Counted from the stretch's first letter, positions 1-7,806 are shown. The stretch is DNA of 35,896 nt from Collinsella sp. AM34-10 (GCF_003469185.1 NZ_QSIL01000011.1:1-35896); one strand, 5' to 3'. Notes: a model not told the origin generated them from the letters alone. Numbers and translations: made by a program.

Positions 1-2
1 GC

Positions 3-26
3 ACCGAGCCGCCATTGGGAATGTAG
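3..26 (+). CDS. possible 3' end of an upstream gene
   Basis: One frame runs open from the window edge to TAG at 24-26, and an intrinsic terminator begins at once. This is what the tail of an upstream gene would look like. Only seven codons are visible, so no product can be named. Confidence 0.25.
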   Translation, partial: TEPPLGM

Positions 27-58
27 AAGGGGGAGGCCTCGCGGCCTTCCCCTTTTTT
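27..58 (+). terminator. intrinsic terminator
   Basis: A G+C-rich stem (29-38 with 43-52, loop TCGC, one or two G-U pairs) is followed by six T at 53-58. It separates whatever lies upstream from the acpS operon. Confidence 0.8.
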
Positions 59-106
59 GCGTTTATAGGGCCATCACTCCACTCTCGCTGTGTTTTTGGC
101 CCTCGT

Positions 107-136
107 TTGTCGCATCTTCTGCGAACGGGCTACAAT
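107..136 (+). promoter_or_regulatory. sigma-70-type promoter of the acpS operon
   Basis: TTGTCG at 107-112 and TACAAT at 131-136 are separated by 18 bp. Transcription would begin near 143, just ahead of the acpS ribosome binding site, and the next promoter-like gap is after 6989. The -10 is near consensus and the -35 moderate. Confidence 0.6.
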
Positions 137-165
137 GTCATAGTCTGTGCAGCATGGAGGTGATT

Positions 166-705
166 ATGGCCGAAGCCGGAATCGGCGTTGATATCGTCGA
201 GATTTCCCGAATGAAATCAATCCTTGAGAAGACACCCGCGTTTGCCCGGCGCGTGTTTACCGATGAAGAGCGCGCGTATTGCGATGCCTCGTCTCGTCCT
301 GCCGCGCATTATGCCAGCCGTTTTGCTTCTCGCGAGGCGGTACTTAAGGCGCTTGGTACGGGTTTTAGCCAGGGCGTTGGCCGTAAAGACGTTTCCGTAA
401 CGCGCGATAAGCTCGGCAAGCCAAAAGCGCTGCTTTCGGGCCGTGCTCTCGAAATCGCCCAGGAATTGGGCGTTGTCGAGGTCGCTCTTTCTATTACTCT
501 GACGGGTGACTTGGCTGTTGCTAATGCCATTGCGATCACCGAGGATGCTCGACCTAAACCCAAGGAAGAAAAGGTGAGCACGAAGGAGCGCGTTGCTCAG
601 ACATTTAAAGAGGCTCGTTCTGTCTTAGACGAGCTCGAACAGCTGCAACAATCTGCTTTGTCGGAACATCTGGATGATGATCCGCAAGATGCGCTAGGAG
701 CATAG
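166..705 (+). CDS. acpS: holo-[acyl-carrier-protein] synthase
   Basis: Transfers 4'-phosphopantetheine from CoA to acyl carrier protein, activating it for fatty acid synthesis in the cytoplasm. The N-terminus carries the family signature GIGVDIVEI with the Mg-binding Asp, followed by the FTDEERAYC region and a SRFASREAVLKAL helix holding the second metal ligand Glu. The start at 166 is preferred over the ATG at 154, because GGAGGTGA at 156-163 is the ribosome binding site of the later ATG and overlaps the earlier one. At 179 aa it is about 50 residues longer than the usual 120-130 aa. The extra C-terminal tail is charged, predicted helical and recognised as nothing known. First gene of the operon; its stop codon abuts the nnr start. 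Confidence 0.92.
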   Translation: MAEAGIGVDIVEISRMKSILEKTPAFARRVFTDEERAYCDASSRPAAHYASRFASREAVLKALGTGFSQGVGRKDVSVTRDKLGKPKALLSGRALEIAQELGVVEVALSITLTGDLAVANAIAITEDARPKPKEEKVSTKERVAQTFKEARSVLDELEQLQQSALSEHLDDDPQDALGA

Positions 706-2322
706 ATGAAACCGGTTTTGAGTACCGAGGAAGTCGTTCGCCTCGAAGATATTATCGAGCGTGAGGGCACCTCGAAGGCCGAACTCATGGAGTTGGCGGG
801 CGAATTTGCTGCCAACGAGATTTTAAAGCTCAACCCCGATCGCGTTCTTGTATTGGTCGGTTTTGGCAACAATGGCGGAGACGGCTGGGTTGCCGCTGAC
901 ATTCTGACGCATAAGGGCGTTGATGTTGATATCGTATCTCCGGTTGAGCCGGATGAGATCCCTGCCGCTCTCGCTCGTCATGTTGCCCGCCGCACTGCTG
1001 GTCGCGACGTGCACGTGTGTGTCGGCCCCTCTCGTGATGAGTTGGAGGTGCTGATCGATAAGGCTGATGTTGTAGTCGATGCCATTTTTGGTACTGGTTT
1101 TCACGGTGATCTTCGTGCGCCGTTTTCAATCTGGATCCCCACGGTCAATGAAAATGCCGATTGCGTTGTCTCCATCGATGTTCCCTCGGGTCTGAATGCC
1201 GAGACGGGTGTGGTTGATGATGACTGCATTCGTGCCGAGCGTACGGTGACGATGATTGCTCCTAAGATTGGCCTATACAGCGCTGACGGTCCCGAATATG
1301 CAGGCGATCTGGTCTGCGGTGGTTTGTACGACCGCCTTGATGAGGTCATTGACGATGTCGACCATGCTGCCGAGATCGTGGAACCCGGCGACCTTGTGGA
1401 CTACTTTGCTCCGCTGCCCACGAATATCGATAAGTACTCGCGCGGCTCGGTGCTCATTGTTGCCGGATCGGCGCAGTATCCTGGTGCCGCCATTATGGCT
1501 GCTAAGTCCGCCGCCCGCGCAGGTGCCGGCTATGTGGCGGTCGCGACGCCGGATGCGTGTGCCAACCTTATCCGCATGGCGCTCCCCTCGATTCCGGTCT
1601 TTGCTATTCCATCTGATTCCCGCGGTTCTTTTGGTGCCGCTGCGCGCATGACGGTATGTGAGATTGCCAAGAAATATAGCTGCGTGCTGTGTGGTCCCGG
1701 CATGACGACATCTGCCGGTGCCATGCAGGTGGTTTCGGGTCTGCTTGAGCTCGACGTACCGCTTATCTTGGATGCCGATGCTCTCAACTGCCTTGCCAAG
1801 ATTGCAATCGATGGCATCGACAGTAATCCCGAGATGTATCGTCGTGAGCAGCCGCTCGTTATGACGCCGCATTATCGTGAGCTTTCGCGTCTCGTCGCCG
1901 GTGATGAGGTCAATGACCTTGGAACCGCGATTGCCGCCGCGCAAAAGGTTGTCTGGGCCGCCGGTTCCGATAACCTCGTTGTTATCGCTAAGGGCCCGAC
2001 GACGGCCATTTGCGGTGTTGAGCGCGTGCTGCTGCCGCTCTCTGGCCCGGCGTCGTTGGCGACCGCTGGCTCGGGTGACGTCCTTGCGGGTATTCTGGCC
2101 GGCACGCTAGCCACCATGCGCGATGAGATGGACCGCTGGGAGCTGCTGTACTCGTATGCCGTCGCGCTTCATAGCTATGCCGGTTTTGCCGCGGCGACGG
2201 AGTTTGGCGAGAAGAGCGTTATCGCGACCGATCTTATCGACTTGATCGGTCCCGCCATGGAGTTGGCGGCAAAGGATGCGCTCGATGATCTGGGAATCAC
2301 GGACGAAGGGTCGGATGACTAA
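706..2322 (+). CDS. nnr: bifunctional NAD(P)H-hydrate epimerase / ADP-dependent NAD(P)H-hydrate dehydratase
   Basis: Repairs NADH and NADPH damaged by hydration. The N-terminal YjeF_N part (about residues 1-220, with GFGNNGGDG near residue 52) epimerises the R and S hydrates. The C-terminal ribokinase-like part (about 240-538) dehydrates the S form using ADP; it shows RGSVLIVAGS near 246, the TPH motif in VMTPHYREL and the nucleotide-binding GSGDVLAGI near 456. Length 538 aa is normal for the fused bacterial enzyme. The ATG follows the acpS TAG directly, which implies translational coupling. The neighbouring acpS-nnr-alr order is a common bacterial arrangement. Confidence 0.95.
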   Translation: MKPVLSTEEVVRLEDIIEREGTSKAELMELAGEFAANEILKLNPDRVLVLVGFGNNGGDGWVAADILTHKGVDVDIVSPVEPDEIPAALARHVARRTAGRDVHVCVGPSRDELEVLIDKADVVVDAIFGTGFHGDLRAPFSIWIPTVNENADCVVSIDVPSGLNAETGVVDDDCIRAERTVTMIAPKIGLYSADGPEYAGDLVCGGLYDRLDEVIDDVDHAAEIVEPGDLVDYFAPLPTNIDKYSRGSVLIVAGSAQYPGAAIMAAKSAARAGAGYVAVATPDACANLIRMALPSIPVFAIPSDSRGSFGAAARMTVCEIAKKYSCVLCGPGMTTSAGAMQVVSGLLELDVPLILDADALNCLAKIAIDGIDSNPEMYRREQPLVMTPHYRELSRLVAGDEVNDLGTAIAAAQKVVWAAGSDNLVVIAKGPTTAICGVERVLLPLSGPASLATAGSGDVLAGILAGTLATMRDEMDRWELLYSYAVALHSYAGFAAATEFGEKSVIATDLIDLIGPAMELAAKDALDDLGITDEGSDD

Positions 2323-2324
2323 TT

Positions 2325-3470
2325 ATGAATAAAGCCGATTTGACGCGTTGGTCCTGGGTCGAGATCGACCGCGGGGCGCTTCGCCGCAACACGAGGGCCT
2401 ATAAGAATTTGCTGAATCCGCGTCAGCGCCTGTGCTGCGTGGTTAAAGCCGACGCTTATGGTCATGGAGCTGTTGAGTGCGCCAAGATTATGTATTCGGC
2501 CGGTGCCGACATGTTTGCCGTGGCGACGGTTAACGAGGGTGTTGAGCTCCGACAGGGCGGGATTACGAAACCCATCCTCATCCTAAGCGAGCCGCCTATC
2601 GAGGCTATTCCGACGTTGCTCGAGTTCGATATCATGCCCTCGGTCTATACGCCCGACTTTGCTCTTGCGTATGGCGAATGTGCCGTCGCGGCGGGCAAGG
2701 TGGGTAAGTATCATCTCGCCATCGAGACGGGCATGAACCGCATCGGCGTACATTACACGCAGGTGCTCGACTTTGTCCGTGGTATTGATTTCCATCGCGG
2801 CATTCAGTGCGATGGCGTATTTACGCACTTCGCCACGGCCGATGAACCTTCGGGCTGGGACTACAAGCTGCAGTGTCAGCGCTTTACCGAGGCCGTTCAG
2901 GCCATTAAGGATGCGGGTTTTGAGTGCGGTACCGTGCACTGCGCCAACACGCCGTCCTCGATGCTCGACCCCTCGATGCATTTTGATATGATTCGCGCCG
3001 GCGTTGGCTTGTATGGCATGCAGCCGTGCGAGCTGAGTGGCCGCGTGATGCAGCTTGATCCCGTCATGAGTGTCCATGCGCGCGTGACGCGCGTGGCACA
3101 TCCTGCGATGGGTGAGGGCGTGGGCTACGGCTTTACCTACCGCGTACCGCGTACGCGCGTTCAGATCTGCACGCTGCCGATCGGTTATGCCGACGGCCTA
3201 TCGCGTACGCTTTCCAATCGTATGGATGTGCTGTATCGCGGCGAGCGCGTGCGTCAGGTTGGCAATATCTGCATGGATCAGGTTATGGTCGCCATTCAGT
3301 CCAACCCGGCACATGAGATTCCCGAGGCCGAGTATGGTGACGAGATGATTATTGTCGGCCGCGATGGCGATGCCGAGATCACTATGGACGAGATGGCCCG
3401 ACTGCGCGGAACGATTAACTACGAGGTCGCCTGCGGCTTTGGCATGCGTCTCGACAAGGTCTACGTGTAG
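2325..3470 (+). CDS. alr: alanine racemase
   Basis: PLP enzyme that interconverts L- and D-alanine and supplies D-Ala for peptidoglycan. The PLP lysine lies in VVKADAYGHG (Lys41). The barrel ends near residue 245 and a beta domain follows, holding GVGYGFTYR with the catalytic Tyr, then PIGYADGLSR and GNICMDQ. Length 381 aa fits the family. It starts two bases after the nnr stop, with a GAAGGG-like ribosome site inside the end of nnr, so it is part of the same transcript. Confidence 0.97.
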   Translation: MNKADLTRWSWVEIDRGALRRNTRAYKNLLNPRQRLCCVVKADAYGHGAVECAKIMYSAGADMFAVATVNEGVELRQGGITKPILILSEPPIEAIPTLLEFDIMPSVYTPDFALAYGECAVAAGKVGKYHLAIETGMNRIGVHYTQVLDFVRGIDFHRGIQCDGVFTHFATADEPSGWDYKLQCQRFTEAVQAIKDAGFECGTVHCANTPSSMLDPSMHFDMIRAGVGLYGMQPCELSGRVMQLDPVMSVHARVTRVAHPAMGEGVGYGFTYRVPRTRVQICTLPIGYADGLSRTLSNRMDVLYRGERVRQVGNICMDQVMVAIQSNPAHEIPEAEYGDEMIIVGRDGDAEITMDEMARLRGTINYEVACGFGMRLDKVYV

Positions 3471-3478
3471 GAGCCGCT

Positions 3479-4099
3479 ATGGGCGTCATGCACATCCCCG
3501 GCCATACCCATCAGGCGCCACGTGAGGTCGCACTCGAGGAGATTGAGGCTGTTTTAGGCGACTGCCATCTCTGCCAGCTCTATCAGTCGCGCCATAGCAT
3601 CGTGTTTGGCGTGGGAAACCCCCACGCTCGCGTCATGTTTATTGGTGAAGCACCGGGTCGCAACGAGGATTTGCAGGGCGAACCCTTTGTGGGGGCGGCG
3701 GGTGAAGACCTCAACGGCATTTTGTCCCTGGCAGGTCTTAAGCGCGAGGACGTCTATATCGCCAACGTGCTTAAGTGTCGCCCGCCGGGAAACCGCAATC
3801 CGCGTCCCGAGGAAGTGCTGGCTTGCTCACCGTTTTTGCGCGAGCAGATTCGAAGCATCTGGCCCGATATCATCGTGACGCTCGGTAACCCCGCAACGCA
3901 CTTTGTGCTCAAGACCGAGATCGGCATTACCAAGCTGCGCGGCAGGTTCCATCAGATGGGCCACTTTGTGGTGATGCCGACGTTTCATCCTGCGGCGGCG
4001 CTGCGCAATCCGGCGTGGCAGGAGTTGCTGGAGGAAGACTTTAAGATGCTGGGCGACTATCTGGAGCGGCACCCCGCGCCAGAGGGTGCCTCGGAATAA
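3479..4099 (+). CDS. uracil-DNA glycosylase, family 4 (Fe-S type)
   Basis: Removes uracil from DNA to start base excision repair. The sequence has the family-4 motif GEAPGRNEDLQGEPFVG (residues 56-72) and the late motif TFHPAAALRNP. Four cysteines placed to bind a 4Fe-4S cluster are visible: C29, C32, C100 and C116. Length 206 aa is typical. The ribosome site AGGAG overlaps the alr stop, and Met4 is a possible alternative start. Its presence in a cell-wall and tRNA-modification operon looks like simple co-transcription rather than a shared pathway. Confidence 0.9.
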   Translation: MGVMHIPGHTHQAPREVALEEIEAVLGDCHLCQLYQSRHSIVFGVGNPHARVMFIGEAPGRNEDLQGEPFVGAAGEDLNGILSLAGLKREDVYIANVLKCRPPGNRNPRPEEVLACSPFLREQIRSIWPDIIVTLGNPATHFVLKTEIGITKLRGRFHQMGHFVVMPTFHPAAALRNPAWQELLEEDFKMLGDYLERHPAPEGASE

Positions 4100-4111
4100 T
4101 AAGGAGCATAT

Positions 4112-4618
4112 ATGTCCCTGGAGCGCCTGGGGGTAGGTACCTATAGAACGGCTCGTACTGCCGATACGGAGCATTTTGGCGAGCTGGTCGCACCGTGTCT
4201 AGAAGATGGCGATGTGCTGATTTTGACCGGCGGCCTCGGGGTGGGCAAAACCCACTTTACCAAGGGCGTTTCGCGCGCTCTGGGCGATGAGCATATGGTC
4301 ACGAGCCCTACGTTCGCACTCATGGCCGTTCATGACCAAGGGCGTATTCCGCTGTTCCATTTTGATCTGTACCGCCTGGAGCATGCCTACGAGCTTGAGG
4401 ATACGGGCATTTTTGACGTGCTGGGCTATGAGGGTGTTTGCCTGCTGGAATGGGGCGAGCAGTTTCAGGATGAGCTGACGGATGAGTATCTTTCGGTGAC
4501 GCTTAAGCGCGATGAGGACGACAGCGACGTGCGAACGATAACGCTCGAGGCGCACGGTGAGCGCGCAGCGGAGCTTTCCGATTTGATTGATAGGGCTGTA
4601 CAAGATGAGCTTGCATAA
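4112..4618 (+). CDS. tsaE: tRNA threonylcarbamoyladenosine biosynthesis ATPase TsaE
   Basis: ATPase that works with TsaB and TsaD to make t6A37 in tRNAs reading ANN codons. It shows Walker A GGLGVGKTHFTKG (Lys46), the TSPTF switch motif, the FHFDLYRLE segment and LLEWGEQF near the C-terminus. Length 168 aa is normal. A strong AAGGAG precedes the ATG. The end overlaps the following tsaB/rimI/tsaD start by 14 nt, so all three or four t6A-related activities except TsaC are made from one message. Confidence 0.95.
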   Translation: MSLERLGVGTYRTARTADTEHFGELVAPCLEDGDVLILTGGLGVGKTHFTKGVSRALGDEHMVTSPTFALMAVHDQGRIPLFHFDLYRLEHAYELEDTGIFDVLGYEGVCLLEWGEQFQDELTDEYLSVTLKRDEDDSDVRTITLEAHGERAAELSDLIDRAVQDELA

Positions 4619-6989
4619 CGATTACGCGCTGGTGGTGGCGCTCGATACTTCGACCGATATGCTTGCCTGCGCGGCAAGCTGGATTGATGGGCAGACGGGC
4701 GAGACGAAGCAGGTGAGTGGCGACCATATGTGCCGTCGCCATGCCAATGTGGAGCTCGTGAATACCGTCGACAGCGTGCTTGCTCAGGCTGGCATGGACC
4801 GTGCCGACGTGGGCAGTTACGTCGTCGGCCGCGGCCCGGGTTCGTTTACGGGCGTGCGTATCGGCATCTCCACCGCAAAGGGTCTAGCACGCGGTGCCAA
4901 CGTGCCGTTGCTCGGCGTGTCGACACTTGACGCTTGCGCCTGGACGGCATGGAAGGCCGGCGTACGCGGCAAGCTTGGTGTTCTTGCCGACGCCATGCGC
5001 GGCGAGGTGTACCCGGCGCTGTATGTGCTGGGGGACGAGGGTCCCGAGCGTCTGTTTGAGCGCGAGCGCGTGGTCAAGGCCGCCATGGCGCTTGATGAGT
5101 GGCGCCAGACCGCGGACTGGGATCAGGTTCAGCTGACTGGTGACGGTCTCGTGCGTTATGGCAAACTGCTGGGCGAGGATGAGACGGCGCGCTGCGTGGA
5201 GCGAGACCTGTGGTGGCCCTCGGGCGAGGGCCTGCTGATGGCGCACGCCGCAGGCGATGGCGATCCGGCTCGCGTCTTGCCGATCTATACGCGCCTTTCG
5301 GACGCCGAGGAAAACGAGCGCAAGCGTCTGGGCCTTGCCGAGAGCGCGCAGAGTGAGGTGACAGGTGTTGCCGACGAGCTTGCCGGACGTCATCTGCAAT
5401 TCCGCCCCATGGGCGCGGCGGATGCCGAGGGCGCGAGCGCGCTGGAGACCGCCTGCTTTGAAGGCGCCGGACACGAGGCGTGGACGCCGGGCATGTTCCT
5501 GTCCGAGCTGGGCGAGGACGTTGCCGCGCCGCGTAGCTGGTGGGTGGCGCACGACGACGGTCGTCTGCTGGGTCTTGCCGGCGGTATGGTCGTCGACGGG
5601 GACGTGCAGATTATGGACGTTGCCGTCGATCCGGCGCATCGCCGCGAGGGCATCGCCCGCAAGCTTCTGTCGCACGTGAGCTATGACGCCCAGATGCTCG
5701 GCTGCACCACGGCTTCGCTTGAGGTTGAGGACGGCAACGAGGCCGCAATTGCACTCTATGCCGCTCTGGGCTTTACCGAGGCGGGTCGTCGCCGTGGCTA
5801 TTACGGTGCCGGCAAGGATGCCATCGTCATGACGGCGCCGCTGCCCCTGGTGCTTCCTCTCGACAATGCCTCGCCCGAGCCGACGGCTGCCGAACAGCGT
5901 GTATGGCCGCTGCCCGCGCCCGAACGCACCGCTGAGGAGCGTGCCGAAATCGAGCGCCGCCGCCTGGTGCTTGCCATCGAGAGCTCCTGCGACGAGACAG
6001 CCGTGGCAATTATCGATGCGGACGGCAAGATGCTGGCCAACCAGGTGTCGACGCAGATTGATTTTCATGCCCGCTTTGGCGGCGTGGTACCCGAGATTGC
6101 CTCGCGCAAGCACGTTGAGGTCATCGTGAGCGTCGTGGACGCGGCACTCGAGGACGCCGCAGCGTCGCTGGGCCTTACGGGCGGAGCCATTGCGCCAAGT
6201 GAGCTTGCCGCCGTGGGCGTGACGCAAGGTCCGGGCCTGGTGGGTGCCTTGGTGGTGGGTGTCGCCTTTGCCAAGGGCTTTGCGTATGCTGCCGGCAAAC
6301 CGCTGGTGTGCGTCAATCATCTGGAGGGTCACCTGTTTGCCAACCTGCTGGCGCAGCCCGACCTCAAGCCGCCGTTTATCTTTACGCTTGTTTCGGGCGG
6401 GCACACCATGCTCGTGCACGTAAGGGCATGGGGCGACTACGAGGTGCTTGGCGAGACGCTTGACGACGCCGTGGGCGAAGCCTTCGACAAGGTGGCAAAG
6501 GCACTGGGCCTTGGCTATCCCGGAGGCCCCATCATCTCCAAGCTTGCCGAGACGGGCAACCCTAAGGCGATTGATTTCCCCCGCGCGCTGAACAGCAGGG
6601 GCGACTACCGCTTCTCGCTTTCGGGCCTCAAGACGGCGGTGACGCTCTACATCGAGCAGGAGACCAAGGCCGGGCGCACGATTCATCTGCCCGATTTGGC
6701 GGCTTCGTTTGAGGCGGCGGTCTTTGACGTGCAGTACAAGAAGGCCAAAAACGCCCTGCATGCTACCGGGTGCAAGGAGTATTGCATCGGCGGCGGCGTC
6801 TCGGCCAACCCGCATCTGCGCGAGATGATGATCAAGAAACTCGGGCGTCAGGGAATCCGCGTAACGGTGCCGCCCTTGTCTGCCTGCACCGATAACGCCG
6901 CCATGATCGCGGAGGTCGCTCGCCGTAAATTCGACCGAGGTGAAATCTCGCCGTTCGACGTCGACGCCGATCCAAACATGACGCTGTAG
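4605..6989 (+). CDS. tsaD: TsaB-RimI-TsaD fusion protein (t6A synthesis plus GNAT acetyltransferase)
   Basis: One 794-aa polypeptide carries three normally separate proteins. TsaB (about 1-245) has GRGPGSFTGVRIGISTAKGL. A GNAT domain of RimI type (about 258-415) has the acetyl-CoA loop HRREGIARKLL and the ALGFTEAGRR end motif. TsaD (about 450-794) has IESSCDETAVAII, the metal motif HLEGH (572-576), SGGHTMLV and the late GGGVSANPHLR and CTDNAAMIA. TsaD and TsaB with TsaE transfer threonylcarbamoyl to A37 of tRNA; RimI acetylates the N-terminus of ribosomal protein S18. The start at 4605 (ATG inside the tsaE end) is chosen over the TTG at 4587. No frameshift or stop breaks the fusion, and linkers are charged and Pro/Ala-rich. 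Confidence 0.93.
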   Translation: MSLHNDYALVVALDTSTDMLACAASWIDGQTGETKQVSGDHMCRRHANVELVNTVDSVLAQAGMDRADVGSYVVGRGPGSFTGVRIGISTAKGLARGANVPLLGVSTLDACAWTAWKAGVRGKLGVLADAMRGEVYPALYVLGDEGPERLFERERVVKAAMALDEWRQTADWDQVQLTGDGLVRYGKLLGEDETARCVERDLWWPSGEGLLMAHAAGDGDPARVLPIYTRLSDAEENERKRLGLAESAQSEVTGVADELAGRHLQFRPMGAADAEGASALETACFEGAGHEAWTPGMFLSELGEDVAAPRSWWVAHDDGRLLGLAGGMVVDGDVQIMDVAVDPAHRREGIARKLLSHVSYDAQMLGCTTASLEVEDGNEAAIALYAALGFTEAGRRRGYYGAGKDAIVMTAPLPLVLPLDNASPEPTAAEQRVWPLPAPERTAEERAEIERRRLVLAIESSCDETAVAIIDADGKMLANQVSTQIDFHARFGGVVPEIASRKHVEVIVSVVDAALEDAAASLGLTGGAIAPSELAAVGVTQGPGLVGALVVGVAFAKGFAYAAGKPLVCVNHLEGHLFANLLAQPDLKPPFIFTLVSGGHTMLVHVRAWGDYEVLGETLDDAVGEAFDKVAKALGLGYPGGPIISKLAETGNPKAIDFPRALNSRGDYRFSLSGLKTAVTLYIEQETKAGRTIHLPDLAASFEAAVFDVQYKKAKNALHATGCKEYCIGGGVSANPHLREMMIKKLGRQGIRVTVPPLSACTDNAAMIAEVARRKFDRGEISPFDVDADPNMTL

Positions 6990-7002
6990 TCGTACGGGTG
7001 CA

Positions 7003-7135
7003 GTCCCCGACCGGAGGGGCCGGATATAAGGTTTCCTGCTCTACAGTCCTGCGCAAGACGAAGGCCACATTAAGTGGCCTTCTTTGCGTGCGGAACTCGC
7101 GATAAACCTTATATCCGGCCCCTCCGGTCGGGGAC
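7003..7135. repeat. long inverted repeat, copy A (conserved core, unique arms)
   Basis: Perfect 32-bp arms (7003-7034 and 7104-7135) flank a 69-nt core (7035-7103). The core starts CCTGCTC, ends CGCGAT and contains an inner stem AAGGCCAC/GTGGCCTT (7061-7068 with 7074-7081). The same core, with different arms, recurs at 7280-7439 and 29997-30128, and half of it at 12221-12250. It begins 14 bp after the tsaD stop. No T-tract follows, so it is not a standard terminator, though it would fold strongly in RNA or single-stranded DNA. Confidence 0.9.
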
Positions 7136-7279
7136 CTTTCTGTATCGATATAGCTTCTGAGCTGGTTTGGCGTCGACAGCGTCCAGCAAGGTCAACAAGC
7201 CAGCGTCGAATTTCCGGCGTTCTTTAGCTGAAAGAAAAAGTTGGTGTGCGGAGCTATGCTCCGCACATTTGGGATGGGA
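7136..7279. other. spacer between repeat copies A and B
   Basis: I see no credible gene, RNA gene or promoter here. Short ORFs that cross it are produced by translation through the repeat cores. Confidence 0.5.
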
Positions 7280-7439
7280 GCTCCTCGGGGGCGGGGCGGG
7301 CGCCTGCCGCCATATATGAACTTTATCGCGAGTTCCGCACGAACAGGAGGCCACTTAATGTGGCCTCCGTCGTGAGCAGGACTGTCCGAGCAGGAAAGTT
7401 CATATATGGCGGCAGGCGCCCGCCCCGCCCCCGAGGAGC
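7280..7439. repeat. long inverted repeat, copy B (core on the minus strand)
   Basis: Perfect 45-bp arms (7280-7324 and 7395-7439) flank a 70-nt core (7325-7394) that matches copy A only when read on the minus strand. The arms share no sequence with those of copy A except a G+C-rich outer part and an ATAT-rich inner end. Against copy A, the inner stem shows a paired change from A-T to G-C. It lies 144 bp from copy A in opposite orientation. Confidence 0.9.
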
Positions 7440-7536
7440 ATCTCTCATGCAAAAACTGTCGTGGGGTAAAGTCCGAGGTCAGTGGCGTTTTATACCGAGA
7501 AATTCAAAAAAGTGGAAAATTCATTACATATTTGCG

Positions 7537-7565
7537 TTGACTTTAGGTAACTAAAGTTTCATACT
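7537..7565 (+). promoter_or_regulatory. promoter of the cstA leader
   Basis: TTGACT (7537-7542) and CATACT (7560-7565) with exactly 17 bp between them. The surrounding A+T-rich stretch stands out from its flanks. Predicted start near 7572 gives a leader of about 235 nt before cstA. Confidence 0.65.
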
Positions 7566-7612
7566 CCTTTTCAACCACTGGGGGATGTGAACACGCACGG
7601 ATCGTTCACATC

Positions 7613-7681
7613 ATGATTGAAGAGGATTTCTTAGACATGTTCACGCATCAGCTAAACATTATCAGCGTAGTAATTATCTGA
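7613..7681 (+). CDS. putative attenuation leader peptide (Ile/Val-rich)
   Basis: A 22-codon ORF ends in the run NIISVVII followed by TGA: six branched-chain codons among the last seven. It lies between the promoter at 7537-7565 and the terminator at 7734-7771, the layout of ilv-type attenuators. No good ribosome site precedes ATG 7613; the in-frame ATG at 7637 (14 codons) has GAAGAGG upstream but at a long spacing. Translation is therefore an inference. Confidence 0.45.
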   Translation: MIEEDFLDMFTHQLNIISVVII

Positions 7682-7771
7682 TGCGGGTTAGCACATACAG
7701 CTAGCCCGTACGATAACGGGCGGCTGATGAAGATGAGGGCCGTCGAGCGCAACCGACGGCCCTCATTTTTT
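7644..7771 (+). promoter_or_regulatory. candidate transcription attenuator upstream of cstA
   Basis: CGCATCAG (7644-7651, in the leader ORF) pairs perfectly with CTGATGCG (7678-7685, spanning the leader stop), enclosing the Ile/Val codons in the loop. A second hairpin, 7684-7692 with 7700-7708, shares two bases with the first, so the two compete slightly. The terminator at 7734-7771 follows. GCTGATG at 7723-7729 can also pair with the leader segment. This looks like mutually exclusive folding driven by ribosome position. Confidence 0.5.
7734..7771 (+). terminator. intrinsic terminator in the cstA leader
   Basis: Twelve perfect base pairs (7734-7745 with 7754-7765) are followed by six T. It lies 22 nt before the cstA ribosome site, so it must be passed for cstA to be expressed from the promoter at 7537-7565. 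Confidence 0.85.
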
Positions 7772-7806
7772 ATGTCTGGGAAGTTCTTTTTAGAGGAGGA
7801 AATGTA

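Noticed and set aside
4884..6815. 643-aa ORF on the minus strand
   Set aside because: Lies entirely antisense to the well-supported tsaB/rimI/tsaD gene, with no family motifs; a high-G+C shadow frame.
7246..7554. 102-aa ORF through repeat copy B
   Set aside because: Consists mostly of translated repeat arms and core; core copies differ in length by one base, so no frame is conserved.
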